Source of the DNA: Caenimonas sedimenti
GTDB taxonomy: Bacteria > Pseudomonadota > Gammaproteobacteria > Burkholderiales > Burkholderiaceae_C
Direction of reading: 5' to 3'
DNA length: 64,000 nt
Assembly: GCF_007833165.1 (NCBI RefSeq)
Contig: NZ_VOBQ01000003.1
Span: 62,001-126,000, forward strand
The notes under the pieces were generated by a model that made no database searches, was not told the origin of the DNA, and worked only from the letters and a program-made list of their open reading frames with translations. Each line of letters starts with the position of its first letter. The stretch's first letter is position 1. A program made the translations under genes and the position numbers. Of this stretch, positions 31,130 through 39,876 are shown in pieces.

Positions 31130-31684
31130 TCAGGCGGCGCGCTTGGCCTTGACGGTGGTCGCCTTGGTGGCGTTCACGGCCTGGCTGGCGACGGCGTTGA
31201 AGTTCGCTTCGGCGACGTCGGCGGCTTGCTTGACGGCCTTCTGCACGGATTCCAGGGCGTTGTTGCCGGCGGCAACGGCGCTCTTGAACACGGCGACGGC
31301 CGTCTCGGAACCGGCCGGGGCGTTCTTGGCGGCGTTGTCCACGACGGCCAGGAACTTCTTCTGGGCGTCGGCGACCTGGCCTTCGAACGTCTTGCCGAAG
31401 TCAGCGCCGGTGGCGGCGGTGATGTCGTACAGGTGACGGCTGTAGGCGGCGGTCTTCTCGGCCAGGGGCTGGAACAGGGCGGCTTGCAGGGCCAGCAGCT
31501 CCTGGGCGTCCTTGACGTTCAGGAAGGTCTGGGCGGTGCCGGCGGCTTCTTCCAGGGCAGCCTTGGAAGCGGTGACGTTCAGCTCGACGAGCTTCTCGAC
31601 GCCTTCGAAGGCCTTGGTGGTCAGGCCGAACAGGGTTTCGACATTGGCTTTTTGGGCGGCCAGCAGTTGGTCAGCGGTCAGCAT
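31130..31684 (-). CDS. phaP: Phasin family protein
   Basis: A 184-residue helical, Ala-rich protein that coats polyhydroxyalkanoate granules. Typical features are [20 protein letters not shown] at the start, [19 protein letters not shown] and the basic Ala/Lys-rich end [12 protein letters not shown]. The ATG at 31684 is preceded by a purine-rich ribosome-binding site, while the longer frame lacks one. Abundant phasin is usually controlled by PhaR, which leaves the DNA when granules form; two dyads upstream (31758-31772 and 31817-31831) are candidate PhaR sites. PHA synthase genes are not in the window. Confidence 0.93.
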   Translation of the reverse strand: MLTADQLLAAQKANVETLFGLTTKAFEGVEKLVELNVTASKAALEEAAGTAQTFLNVKDAQELLALQAALFQPLAEKTAAYSRHLYDITAATGADFGKTFEGQVADAQKKFLAVVDNAAKNAPAGSETAVAVFKSAVAAGNNALESVQKAVKQAADVAEANFNAVASQAVNATKATTVKAKRAA

Positions 31685-31757
31685 GGGAATTCTCCGGTTA
31701 GAAAGAGGGTTGAGGTGCGGTACTTGTTGACTGCCCTGATTCCGGGCCATCCCGTCA

Positions 31758-31772
31758 TGTTGCAGTGCAGCA
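31758..31772. promoter_or_regulatory. Candidate PhaR operator 1 upstream of phaP
   Basis: TGTTGCAGTGCAGCA is a 7-1-7 dyad with one mismatch between arms. It lies 73 bases before the phasin start, and a second, perfect copy is centred 59 bases further on. TGC-rich dyads are known PhaR targets, so phasin autoregulation by PhaR is a reasonable inference. Confidence 0.5.
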
Positions 31773-31816
31773 TGGATCGAAGTATAGGGGCGCCCCTGGC
31801 GTTTGCAAGCTCTTTT

Positions 31817-31831
31817 TGTTGCATTGCAACA
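31817..31831. promoter_or_regulatory. Candidate PhaR operator 2, perfect dyad between phaP and HDAC-like gene
   Basis: TGTTGCATTGCAACA is a perfect 7-1-7 inverted repeat. It is shared by the divergent phasin gene and the HDAC-like operon (start 31852), so one regulator could act on both. The match between this site and the one at 31758 supports a real binding motif. Confidence 0.55.
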
Positions 31832-31851
31832 TTCTAGGACCCAGGCTCTAA

Positions 31852-32781
31852 ATGCAGGCCTTCTACGCCACCCAGTTCGTCTTGCAGCTGCCGGCCGGCC
31901 ACCGCTTCCCGATGGGCAAGTACCAGCTGCTCCGCGACCGGCTCGCCGCCGAGGTGCCTGAGGTCCAGCTCATGCAGGCGGAACCCGCGACGGATGGTGA
32001 ATTGGCGTTGGTTCACACACCTGGCTACATCGCGGCGATCAGCGACGGAACGGTCGCGCCTGCCGTGATGCGGGAGATCGGCTTCCCCTGGAGCGCCGCC
32101 ATGGCGGACCGCGCCCGGCGCTCCGTCGGCGCCACCATCGCCGCCTGCCGGTCGGCCCAGCGGGACGGCGTGGCGGCGAACATCGCCGGCGGGACCCACC
32201 ACGCCTACGCCGACAAGGGCGGCGGCTTCTGCGTGTTCAACGACGCCGCGGTGGCCGCCCGGCTGATGCAGGCCGAGGCGGCCAGGAGCCGCAGGCAGCC
32301 ATTGCGCGTGGCCATCATCGACCTCGACGTCCACCAGGGCAACGGCACGGCGCGCGTGTTCCAGGCGGACCCGACGGTCTTCACGCTGTCGATCCATGGC
32401 CAGAAGAATTTCCCGTTCCGCAAGGAAGCCGGCGACCTCGACGTCGACCTGCCGGACGGCACCGGCGACGAGACCTACCTGCACGCGCTGGAAATCGCGC
32501 TGGGCGACCTGGAGCGCCGCTTCGAGCCGGACCTCGTCATCTACCTGGCCGGGGCCGACCCGCACGAAGGCGACCGCCTGGGCCGCCTCAAGCTCACCTG
32601 GGATGGCCTGGAAGCACGCGACCGGCGCGTCTTCGACTGGGCCTGGCAGCGCGGCGTGCCGCTCGCCTTCGCGATGGCCGGCGGCTACGGCAACCGCATC
32701 GAGGACACGGTGCAGGTGCAGGTGAACACGTTCCGTGCGGCGGCGGACTATGCGCGCCGCTGGCACAATCGGCCGCGATGA
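31852..32781 (+). CDS. Histone deacetylase-like amidohydrolase
   Basis: A 309-residue zinc-dependent deacetylase of the bacterial class II/AcuC-like HDAC superfamily. Metal and substrate residues are visible in [37 protein letters not shown] and [18 protein letters not shown], with [12 protein letters not shown] near the end. Relatives deacylate acetylpolyamines, acetyl-lysine or other acyl amides; the substrate here is unknown. It overlaps the thioesterase gene by 4 bases (ATGA), making it the first gene of a three-gene operon that diverges from phaP. Confidence 0.92.
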   Translation: MQAFYATQFVLQLPAGHRFPMGKYQLLRDRLAAEVPEVQLMQAEPATDGELALVHTPGYIAAISDGTVAPAVMREIGFPWSAAMADRARRSVGATIAACRSAQRDGVAANIAGGTHHAYADKGGGFCVFNDAAVAARLMQAEAARSRRQPLRVAIIDLDVHQGNGTARVFQADPTVFTLSIHGQKNFPFRKEAGDLDVDLPDGTGDETYLHALEIALGDLERRFEPDLVIYLAGADPHEGDRLGRLKLTWDGLEARDRRVFDWAWQRGVPLAFAMAGGYGNRIEDTVQVQVNTFRAAADYARRWHNRPR

Positions 32782-33218
32782 CCGAAGCCGCCAAGCCGCA
32801 GCCGGAGCCCCGCGCCGCCTACAAGACCTTCCGCACGATCACCACCCGCTGGATGGACAACGATGCCTACGGGCACGTGAACAACGTCGTCTACTACAGC
32901 TGGTTCGACACGGTGGTCAACGCGCATCTGATCGACGAGGGCGTGCTCGACATCCATGCCGGCGAAACCATCGGCCTGGTGATCGAGACGCAGTGCAACT
33001 ACTTCGCCTCGGTGGCGTTCCCGCAGACCGTGGAAGCGGGCCTGCGCGTGGCGCGCATCGGCAAATCCAGCGTGCGCTACGAGGTCGGCCTGTTCATCCA
33101 GGGCGAAGACCTCACCGCTGCCAAGGGCCACTTCGTCCATGTCTATGTCGACCGGGCGACCCGGCGGCCCACCGCGCTGCGCGCGCCCCTTCAAACCGTC
33201 CTCGAGGCCCTGACTTGA
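32778..33218 (+). CDS. Acyl-CoA thioesterase (4HBT hotdog family)
   Basis: A 146-residue hotdog-fold thioesterase. The motif RWMDNDAYGHVNNVVYYSWF has the Asp and the GHVNN loop typical of the YbgC/4-hydroxybenzoyl-CoA thioesterase group; later GLVIETQCNYFASVAFPQ and RIGKSSVRYEVGLF form the sheet. It hydrolyses an acyl-CoA of unknown type in the cytoplasm. Its ATG overlaps the deacetylase stop and its TGA overlaps the TTG of the next gene, so the three genes are translationally coupled. Confidence 0.88.
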   Translation: MTEAAKPQPEPRAAYKTFRTITTRWMDNDAYGHVNNVVYYSWFDTVVNAHLIDEGVLDIHAGETIGLVIETQCNYFASVAFPQTVEAGLRVARIGKSSVRYEVGLFIQGEDLTAAKGHFVHVYVDRATRRPTALRAPLQTVLEALT

Positions 33219-33943
33219 ACCCCACCCAGGTGAGTACCGTGGTCGCCGACCCCGCCAGCGTGGCGGACGCGATCGGCAGCCGTTTTTCGTGCCGCGCCTT
33301 CCACCGTGACAAGCCGGTCGCGCGCGAACAGATCGAGGAACTGCTGGCGCTGGCCCGCCGGTCTCCCTCGGGCACCAACACCCAGCCCTGGAAGGTCTAC
33401 GTGCTGCAGGGCGCGAGCCGCGACGCGCTGGTGGACAAGGTCTGCGCGGCGCACGACGCCATCTACGCCGACCCGGCGCGCGCCGCCGAATTCCGCGAGG
33501 AGTACGACTACTACCCGGAAAAATGGGTGTCGCCGTACATCGACCGGCGGCGCGAGAACGGCTGGAGCCTGTACGGCCTGCTGGGCATCGCCAAGGGCGA
33601 GAAGGACAAGATGCATGCGCAGCACCAGCGCAACTACCGCTTCTTCGACGCGCCCGTCGGCCTGATGTTCACGATGGACCGGGTGATGGGCCGGGGCTCG
33701 TTGATGGACTACGGCATGTTCCTGCAGAACATCATGGTGGCCGCGCGTTCGCATGGCCTGCACACCTGCCCGCAGGCGGCGTGGAACGGCTTCGCCAAGA
33801 TCATCCTGCCGCACATCGGGGCGTCGGACAGCGAGATGCTGGTCTGCGGGATGTCGCTGGGCCATGCGATCGAGAGCGAGCCGGTGAACAGCTTCCACAC
33901 CCCGCGCGAGCCCGTGGAAGGCTTCACCCGCTGGCTGGACTGA
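33215..33943 (+). CDS. Nitroreductase family protein
   Basis: An FMN-dependent oxidoreductase of the nitroreductase superfamily. The FMN phosphate/ring-binding segment is ALARRSPSGTNTQPWKVYVL, and GRGSLMDYGMFLQNIMVAAR with TCPQAAWNGFAKIILPHI forms the rest of the site. I place the start at the TTG at 33215, which overlaps the thioesterase stop as TTGA and gives 242 residues; GTG codons at 33230 and 33239 are alternatives. It ends the HDAC-thioesterase-nitroreductase operon. The substrate is not known; nitroaromatics and quinones are common in vitro acceptors. Confidence 0.87.
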   Translation: MNPTQVSTVVADPASVADAIGSRFSCRAFHRDKPVAREQIEELLALARRSPSGTNTQPWKVYVLQGASRDALVDKVCAAHDAIYADPARAAEFREEYDYYPEKWVSPYIDRRRENGWSLYGLLGIAKGEKDKMHAQHQRNYRFFDAPVGLMFTMDRVMGRGSLMDYGMFLQNIMVAARSHGLHTCPQAAWNGFAKIILPHIGASDSEMLVCGMSLGHAIESEPVNSFHTPREPVEGFTRWLD

Positions 33944-33948
33944 AGGAG

Positions 33949-33973
33949 CCTGGATCCCCGCCTGCGCGGGGAT
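33949..33973. repeat. REP-like repeat, copy B (intact hairpin)
   Basis: CCTGGATCCCCGCCTGCGCG continues into a perfect 8-bp hairpin, ATCCCCGC / GCGGGGAT with loop CTGC. It sits between two convergent genes, a usual place for dispersed palindromic repeats in Burkholderiales. The other copy in this window is at 29786-29810. Confidence 0.65.
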
Positions 33974-33979
33974 GTGGCG

Positions 33980-34558
33980 TCACAGTTTGCCGAACCGCTT
34001 GTTGGCGTTGATCATGCAATCGGCGCGCTGCTCGCCGGCCAGTGCGTCGCAGCGTTCGCGCGCCGCGGCGAACAACGCCGCGCGCTGACGGTCTTCCGCC
34101 TCGGTGCGCTCTTCCACCACCCGGGTCGAGCGCAGGCTGTCCTCCACCGCGGCGGTCTGGAGCTTGGCTTCGGCCTTCGCCTGCGCCAACACGGCTTTCG
34201 CATCCTTGCGGCAGACATCCTTGGCATTGCCATCCAGCGGCTCGCACATCTCGCGGGCCAGTGCATGGGCGGCTTCCGCACGCGTCACGCGCAGCCGCTC
34301 GTCGTTCTTGGCGGTGGGCCTGTACTGCATCTCCAGTTCGGCCATCGCGACGTCGCGTGCACCGCGGGCCTTGACCAGGCACACCTCCTTGGCGTTGTGC
34401 TTCAACGGCTTGCAGCGCGCCTGCGCAGCGTCGTAGTGGGCTTCGATGCTCTTCCCCTGGGCCCGGTGCGCGTCCTTGCTCATGGCGGCGGGAGCCTGGG
34501 CACTCCAGGCGAGGCAGGCCGCGAACGCCAGCCAATGAAGGGATGATGGGCGCGGCAT
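33980..34558 (-). CDS. Secreted protein with three C-x10-C repeats, function unknown
   Basis: A 192-residue protein with a Sec signal ending ACLAWSAQAPAAM. The mature part is strongly helical and charged. Three repeats are visible: RCKPLKHNAKEVCLVKARG, MCEPLDGNAKDVCRKDAKA and RCDALAGEQRADCMINANK, each with two cysteines ten residues apart, a pattern that suggests three disulfide-closed hairpins. I recognise no named domain. It starts one base after the CsbD-like gene stop, so the two are probably co-transcribed, hinting at a stress role. Confidence 0.72.
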   Translation of the reverse strand: MPRPSSLHWLAFAACLAWSAQAPAAMSKDAHRAQGKSIEAHYDAAQARCKPLKHNAKEVCLVKARGARDVAMAELEMQYRPTAKNDERLRVTRAEAAHALAREMCEPLDGNAKDVCRKDAKAVLAQAKAEAKLQTAAVEDSLRSTRVVEERTEAEDRQRAALFAAARERCDALAGEQRADCMINANKRFGKL

Positions 34559-34559
34559 C

Positions 34560-34811
34560 TCAGGATTTCTCGTAGGGGAAGTCGCCGGCACGGGAAGGCT
34601 CCAGCCGGTGGTCCGGGTGGCTCTCCTCCCACTGCTTCACCTGCTTGTGCGCATCGTCGCGCGCCAGGCCATGCCGTTGCTGGATCCGGCCGAGCAACTG
34701 GTCGCGCCGGCCGGCGATGACGTCGAGGTCATCGTCCGTGAGCTTGCCCCACTGTTCCTTGACCTTGCCTTTCAGCTGTTTCCAGCGTCCTTCGAGTCGA
34801 TCCTGGTTCAT
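34560..34811 (-). CDS. CsbD-family stress protein
   Basis: An 83-residue hydrophilic protein of the CsbD family, general stress proteins of unknown molecular role. The signature MNQDRLEGRWKQLKGKVKEQ is followed by WGKLTDDDLDVIAGRRDQLL and GRIQQRHGLARDDAHKQVK. I chose the ATG at 34811 where the family N-terminus begins. It is followed directly by the C-x10-C protein gene. The gene diverges from the antiporter gene over 150 bases. Confidence 0.9.
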   Translation of the reverse strand: MNQDRLEGRWKQLKGKVKEQWGKLTDDDLDVIAGRRDQLLGRIQQRHGLARDDAHKQVKQWEESHPDHRLEPSRAGDFPYEKS

Positions 34812-34961
34812 CGCTGCAGCCTTCTTCCGCGGCGGATCCCGCAACGTGACTTTAGGAAATGCGGCCCGGCTCTGCCGGTAGGAGCTTCGCCGCGCCAGAG
34901 GTAGGCCGCCACCTACTCTGGGCCGCAGTTGCTATGCTTCCGGCTCCCGGAGGAGACCCCC

Positions 34962-36371
34962 ATGAATCAAGCGCGATCCGTGATCGCCGTCCTGGCCTGC
35001 ATGGCCCCAGGCCTCGCCGCCGCCGCCGAGCTGGACGCCAGCCGCATGTCCCCCCTGTGGGGCCTGCCCTTCGCCGGCATCCTGCTGTCGATCGCCTTGC
35101 TGCCGCTGGTCGCCCCCAGCTTCTGGCACCACCACTTCGGCAAGGTCGCGGCAGCCTGGGCGCTGGCGTTCCTGGTGCCTTTCGCCGCGGTCTACGGCCC
35201 GGGTCTGGCGGGGACCAGCCTCGTGCACGTCCTGCTGGCGGAATACGTGCCCTTCGTCATCCTGCTGACCGCGCTGTTCACGGTCGCGGGGGGCATCTAC
35301 ATCCGCGGAAACCTGCACGGCACGCCGGCGCTGAACACGGCGATCCTGGCCATCGGGGCCGTCCTGGCCAGCATCATGGGGACCACCGGGGCTTCGATGC
35401 TGCTGATCCGTCCGCTCATCCGGGCCAACGACAACCGGACGCACACCGCCCATGTGGTGGTGTTCTTCATCTTCATCGTCTCGAACGCCGGCGGCTCGCT
35501 CACGCCGCTGGGGGATCCGCCGCTCTTCCTCGGGTTCCTCAAGGGCGTGGACTTCTTCTGGACGCTGCGGCACATCTTCCCGGAGACGCTGTTCCTGGTG
35601 GGCACGCTGCTTGCCATCTTCTACGCGCTCGACTGGTGGTTCTATCATCACAAGGAGGAGACGCTGCCGGTGGACCCCACGCCGGACACGCGGGCGATCG
35701 GCTTCGACGGTGCCCGCAACTTCTGGCTGCTTGGCGCCATCGTGGGGCTTGTGCTCCTGAGCGGAAGCTGGAAGTCCGCCATCGTCTTCGACATCGCCGG
35801 CACGCCGGTCGGCCTGCCCGGACTGGTGCGGGATGTCGGCCTCATCGCCGTCACCCTGATCTCTCTGAAGGTGACTCCCGGGAGCGTCCACGCGGACAAC
35901 CAGTTCTCATGGGGCCCCATGCTGGAAGTGGCCAAGCTCTTCGCTGGCATCTTCCTGACCATCATCCCGGTGATCGCGATGCTGCGCGCCGGCGTGAACG
36001 GGCCTTTCGGCGCGGTCATCGCGGCCGTGACGCGGCCGGACGGCACGCCGGACCCGGCGATGTACTTCTGGGCCAGCGGCCTGCTCAGCTCGTTCCTCGA
36101 CAACGCACCGACCTACCTGGTGTTCTTCAATACCGCCGGCGGCGATCCGAAGGTGCTGATGACCACCATGGCCACGACCCTGGCGGCGATCTCCGCCGGC
36201 TCCGTTTTCATGGGCGCGAACAGCTACATCGGCAACGCCCCGAACCTGATGGTGAAGGCGATCGCCGAGGACCGGGGTGTCAAAATGCCGAGCTTCTTCG
36301 GGTACATGCTCTGGTCCTTCGGCATCCTGGTCCCGCTGTTCATCGTCATGACCTTCATCTGGTTCCGCTAG
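34962..36371 (+). CDS. Sodium:proton antiporter-like membrane protein (NhaD/CitMHS type)
   Basis: A 469-residue inner-membrane transporter with about twelve hydrophobic segments and a cleavable-looking N-terminus. Ion-transporter superfamily motifs are IMGTTGASMLLIRPLIRAND and SNAGGSLTPLGDPPLFLGFL in the first half, matched by SGLLSSFLDNAPTYLVFFNT and SVFMGANSYIGNAPNLMVKA in the second, showing the inverted repeat. These match NhaD-like Na+/H+ antiporters or citrate-type carriers. An AGGAG ribosome-binding site precedes the ATG at 34962. The next gene follows after 11 bases. Confidence 0.87.
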   Translation: MNQARSVIAVLACMAPGLAAAAELDASRMSPLWGLPFAGILLSIALLPLVAPSFWHHHFGKVAAAWALAFLVPFAAVYGPGLAGTSLVHVLLAEYVPFVILLTALFTVAGGIYIRGNLHGTPALNTAILAIGAVLASIMGTTGASMLLIRPLIRANDNRTHTAHVVVFFIFIVSNAGGSLTPLGDPPLFLGFLKGVDFFWTLRHIFPETLFLVGTLLAIFYALDWWFYHHKEETLPVDPTPDTRAIGFDGARNFWLLGAIVGLVLLSGSWKSAIVFDIAGTPVGLPGLVRDVGLIAVTLISLKVTPGSVHADNQFSWGPMLEVAKLFAGIFLTIIPVIAMLRAGVNGPFGAVIAAVTRPDGTPDPAMYFWASGLLSSFLDNAPTYLVFFNTAGGDPKVLMTTMATTLAAISAGSVFMGANSYIGNAPNLMVKAIAEDRGVKMPSFFGYMLWSFGILVPLFIVMTFIWFR

Positions 36372-36382
36372 CCATCTCCGCC

Positions 36383-37366
36383 ATGAACAAGCCCCGCATC
36401 CTCGTCGCGCGCGCCGTCTTTCCGCACATCATCGAACTGCTGGAGCAGCACTTCGAGGTGGAACACAACCAGGCCGACGCGGCCTGGTCGAAGGCGGATC
36501 TCATCGCCCGGCTGCACGGCAAGGCGGGCGCCTTCACCACCGGCGGCGAGCGCATCGACGCCGAGCTGCTCGCCGCCTGCCCCGAACTGAAGATCTGCGC
36601 CAACATGGCCGTCGGCTACAACAACTTCGACCTGCCGGCGATGACCGCGCGCCAGGTGTTGGGGACCAACACGCCGGACGTGCTGACGGAAACGACGGCC
36701 GACTTCGGCTTTGCGCTGCTGATGGCCACGGCCCGCCGGGTCACGGAGAGCGAACACTTCCTGCGCGCGGGGAAATGGAGCAAGTGGAGCTACGACATGT
36801 TCGCCGGCTCCGACGTGCACGGCAGCACGCTGGGCATCCTGGGCATGGGACGCATCGGGCAAGGCATCGCCCGGCGCGGGGCCCACGGCTTCGGCATGCA
36901 CGTGATCTATCACAACCGTTCGCGGCTGACGCCGGATCTCGAGGCCGCATGCAAGGCCCGCTACGTGGGCAAGGACGAACTGCTGGCCCAGGCGGACCAC
37001 CTGGTGCTGGTGCTGCCTTACAGCGCCGAGTCGCACCATGCGATCGGCGCGGCCGAACTGGCGAAGATGAAGCCGACGGCCAACCTGATCAACATCGCGC
37101 GCGGCGGCATCGTCGACGATGCGGCACTGGCGAAGGCGTTGAAGGAAAAGCGCATCGCCGCTGCCGGCCTTGACGTTTTCGAGGGCGAACCCAAGGTCCA
37201 TCCCGACCTGCTGACCGTGCCCAACGTCGTCCTCACGCCGCACATCGCCAGCGCCACGGTGCCCACGCGCCAGGCGATGGCGAAACTGGCCGCCGACAAC
37301 CTGGTCGGCTTCCTCGTGCACGGCAAGCCGCTGACGCCGCTGAACCCCGAAGTGCTGAAGGGCTGA
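36383..37366 (+). CDS. D-2-hydroxyacid dehydrogenase (glyoxylate/hydroxypyruvate reductase type)
   Basis: A 327-residue NAD(P)-dependent dehydrogenase. The nucleotide-binding loop is LGILGMGRIGQGIARRGA. The catalytic Arg, Glu and His are in NLINIARGGIVDDAAL, AAGLDVFEGEPKVHP and VVLTPHIASATVPTRQ. It probably reduces glyoxylate, hydroxypyruvate or a related 2-oxo acid. The ATG at 36383 lies 11 bases beyond the antiporter stop, so co-transcription is likely. The frame is open far upstream through the antiporter gene, but only this start gives a normal N-terminus (MNKPRILVARAVFPH). Confidence 0.92.
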   Translation: MNKPRILVARAVFPHIIELLEQHFEVEHNQADAAWSKADLIARLHGKAGAFTTGGERIDAELLAACPELKICANMAVGYNNFDLPAMTARQVLGTNTPDVLTETTADFGFALLMATARRVTESEHFLRAGKWSKWSYDMFAGSDVHGSTLGILGMGRIGQGIARRGAHGFGMHVIYHNRSRLTPDLEAACKARYVGKDELLAQADHLVLVLPYSAESHHAIGAAELAKMKPTANLINIARGGIVDDAALAKALKEKRIAAAGLDVFEGEPKVHPDLLTVPNVVLTPHIASATVPTRQAMAKLAADNLVGFLVHGKPLTPLNPEVLKG

Positions 37367-37373
37367 GCCACGC

Positions 37374-38714
37374 GTGGAAATCTGGCTACTCATCGGCCTC
37401 GGGCTGGTCACCATCGGCCTGCTGGTCGCGCTGCTGCTGCGCAAGCCACCTTCTCAGGACGGCGCACGGGCTGAACTGCTGTCGGCGAACGAGCGCCTGG
37501 AACGCGAGTTGCGGCGCGAGATCAGCGAGTCTTCGCGCGGCGCACGCACCGAGCTGACCCATACGCTCGCCACGTTCCAGGAGGCGCTGGTGCGGCAGGG
37601 CGCCGAGGCCACGCGGACGCAGAACGCGCAGATCGACGCCTTCGGTCAGCAGCTCGCGCTGCTGCAGAAGACGCTGAACGACACCCTGGCGCAGCAGCTC
37701 ACGGGCCTGAGCGAGTCCAACGTCCGGCGGCTGTCGGAAGTACGCGCCACGCTGGAGCAGCAGCTCGGCGTGCTGCAGCAGACCAATTCCGCCAAGCTCG
37801 ACGAGATGCGCAGGACGGTTGACGAGAAGCTGCAGACCACGCTGGACGCGCGGCTCGGCGAAAGCTTCAAGCAGGTCGCCGAACGCCTGGAGCAGGTGCA
37901 CCAGGGCCTGGGGCAGATGCAAAGCCTGGCGCAGGGCGTGGGCGACTTGCAACGCGTGCTGACCAACGTGAAATCGCGCGGCATGTTCGGCGAGGTGCAA
38001 CTCGAGGCGCTGCTGGAGCAGGTGCTCACGCCGGAGCAATACGGCAAGCAGGTCGAGACCAAGCCGCGCAGCAATCAGCGGGTGGATTTCGCGGTGCGCT
38101 TTCCGGGCCGTATCGCCGATGGCGAGCCGGTCTGGCTGCCCATCGATGCCAAATTTCCCCGGGACGACTATGAGCGCCTGCTCGATGCGCATGACCGCGC
38201 GGATGCCGTCGGCGTGGAGACGGCCGGCCGCGCGCTGGAGGTGCGCATCCGCGACGAGGCGAAGTCCATCAGCGAGGCCTACCTGGCGCCGCCGCACACC
38301 ACCGATTTCGCGATCCTGTTCCTGCCGATCGAGAGCCTCTACGCCGAGGTGCTGCGGCGCCCGGGCCTGATGGACAAGATCCAGCGCGACTATCGGGTGA
38401 CTTTGGCCGGCCCCACGACGCTGCTGGCCATGTTGAACAGCCTGCACATGGGCTTCCGGACCCTGGCGCTGGAGGAGCAGGCCTCGGAGGTTTGGCGGGT
38501 GCTGGGCGCCGTCAAAACCGAGTTCGAGCGCTATGGCAAGTGGGTCGAGGCCGTGAAGGACCAGATCCACAAGGCGGCCGACACGCTGGACAAAGCCGAT
38601 TCGCGGGCCAAGCAGATGCGGCGCGCGCTGAAAAAGGTCGAGGCGCTGCCGGAGGCACAGGTCCAGGCCGTCCTGCCGCTGCTCGACGACAGCCACGATG
38701 ACGACAGCGCCTGA
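37374..38714 (+). CDS. rmuC: DNA recombination protein RmuC
   Basis: A 446-residue protein of the RmuC family, which limits DNA inversions at short inverted repeats. The N-terminus is a membrane anchor (IWLLIGLGLVTIGLLVALLL), then a long coiled coil from about residue 30 to 190 rich in Gln, Glu and Leu, then the restriction-endonuclease-like core with GMFGEVQLEALLEQVLTPEQ, VWLPIDAKFPRDDYERLLDA and DFAILFLPIESLYAEVLRRP. The start is a GTG at 37374, seven bases beyond the previous stop. It overlaps the MFS gene by 17 bases. Confidence 0.93.
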   Translation: MEIWLLIGLGLVTIGLLVALLLRKPPSQDGARAELLSANERLERELRREISESSRGARTELTHTLATFQEALVRQGAEATRTQNAQIDAFGQQLALLQKTLNDTLAQQLTGLSESNVRRLSEVRATLEQQLGVLQQTNSAKLDEMRRTVDEKLQTTLDARLGESFKQVAERLEQVHQGLGQMQSLAQGVGDLQRVLTNVKSRGMFGEVQLEALLEQVLTPEQYGKQVETKPRSNQRVDFAVRFPGRIADGEPVWLPIDAKFPRDDYERLLDAHDRADAVGVETAGRALEVRIRDEAKSISEAYLAPPHTTDFAILFLPIESLYAEVLRRPGLMDKIQRDYRVTLAGPTTLLAMLNSLHMGFRTLALEEQASEVWRVLGAVKTEFERYGKWVEAVKDQIHKAADTLDKADSRAKQMRRALKKVEALPEAQVQAVLPLLDDSHDDDSA

Positions 38715-39876
38715 GGGCAGCGGCTTCGGCCGCGAACTCGCGCGCCTCATCGCCGGCCACATCTTCCTGCATGCGTGCATGGCCGGCATGCGCATGGCGT
38801 CGCCGCTGTTGGCGCTGCGCGAGGGCTACAGCGAGGCGGCGGTCGGCGTCCTGCTGGCGCTCTTTGCGTTGACGCAGGTGTTCCTTTCGCTGCCCGCGGG
38901 CCGCTATGCCGATCGGCACGGCCTGAAGCGGCCGGTGGGTTTCTCCGTGATCGCCGCGACGGTGGGTGGCGCCATCGCGGTCGCCTGGCCGGTCTTCCCG
39001 GTCCTTTGCGTCAGCGCAATGCTGACGGGTGGCGCGACCGGTGCCGCCTCCATCGCGCTGCAGCGTCACGTGGGCCGCGCGGCCAAGACGCCGACGCAGC
39101 TGAAGCAGGTGTTCTCGTGGCTGGCCATCGGGCCGGCGATCTCCAACTTCCTCGGTCCGTTTTCGGCCGGACTGGTCATCGACCACGCGGGATTCCGCTA
39201 CGCCTTCCTCTTGATGGCGGTGCTGCCGCTCGTGGCCTGGTTCTGGGTGCGCACCGCGCAGGAACTGCAGCCTCCTGCCGTTCCCGCCGGGGCGGGCGGG
39301 GACAAAGCCTGGGACCTGCTGCGCGAGCCCATGTTCCGCCGGCTGCTGATCGTGAACTGGGTGCTCTCGTCGTGCTGGGACGTCCACACCTTCATCGTGC
39401 CGGTGCTCGGCCACGAACGCGGCTTTTCGGCTTCGGTGATCGGGACGATCCTGGGCGCCTTCGCCATCGCCGCCGCGCTGATCCGCGTCGTGCTCCCGCT
39501 GGTGGCCGCGCACCTGCGCGAAGCCCGCATGCTGACGGGCGCAATGCTGGCCACCGCCGTGCTGTTCGCGGTCTATCCGTTCCTGCAGGGGCCCGTGCAG
39601 ATGACCGTTTGTTCGGTGGCGCTGGGCGTGGCGCTCGGCATCGTGCAGCCGATGATCATGAGCCTGCTGCACCAGCTCACGCCGGGGCACCGCCATGGGG
39701 AGGCGCTGGCGATGCGCATGATGGCGATCAACGCATCCAGCGTGGCCATGCCCCTGCTGTTCGGGGCCGCCGGCGCGCTGGTCGGCGTCAGCGCGGTGTT
39801 CTGGGTCGTGGGCGCGGTGGTCGGCCTGGGCTCGCGCCTTGCCGCCGGGCTCACAGCCGATAGAACGTCCGGATGA
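38698..39876 (+). CDS. MFS transporter
   Basis: A 392-residue major facilitator protein with about twelve membrane segments. The loop-2/3 motif is LPAGRYADRHGLKRPVGFSV, and the second-half cytoplasmic loops include VAAHLREARMLTG. A central linker, AQELQPPAVPAGAGGDKAWD, joins the two halves. The substrate is unknown. The ATG overlaps the end of rmuC, and the 3' end overlaps the convergent LOG-family gene by 26 bases. Confidence 0.88.
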   Translation: MTTAPEGSGFGRELARLIAGHIFLHACMAGMRMASPLLALREGYSEAAVGVLLALFALTQVFLSLPAGRYADRHGLKRPVGFSVIAATVGGAIAVAWPVFPVLCVSAMLTGGATGAASIALQRHVGRAAKTPTQLKQVFSWLAIGPAISNFLGPFSAGLVIDHAGFRYAFLLMAVLPLVAWFWVRTAQELQPPAVPAGAGGDKAWDLLREPMFRRLLIVNWVLSSCWDVHTFIVPVLGHERGFSASVIGTILGAFAIAAALIRVVLPLVAAHLREARMLTGAMLATAVLFAVYPFLQGPVQMTVCSVALGVALGIVQPMIMSLLHQLTPGHRHGEALAMRMMAINASSVAMPLLFGAAGALVGVSAVFWVVGAVVGLGSRLAAGLTADRTSG

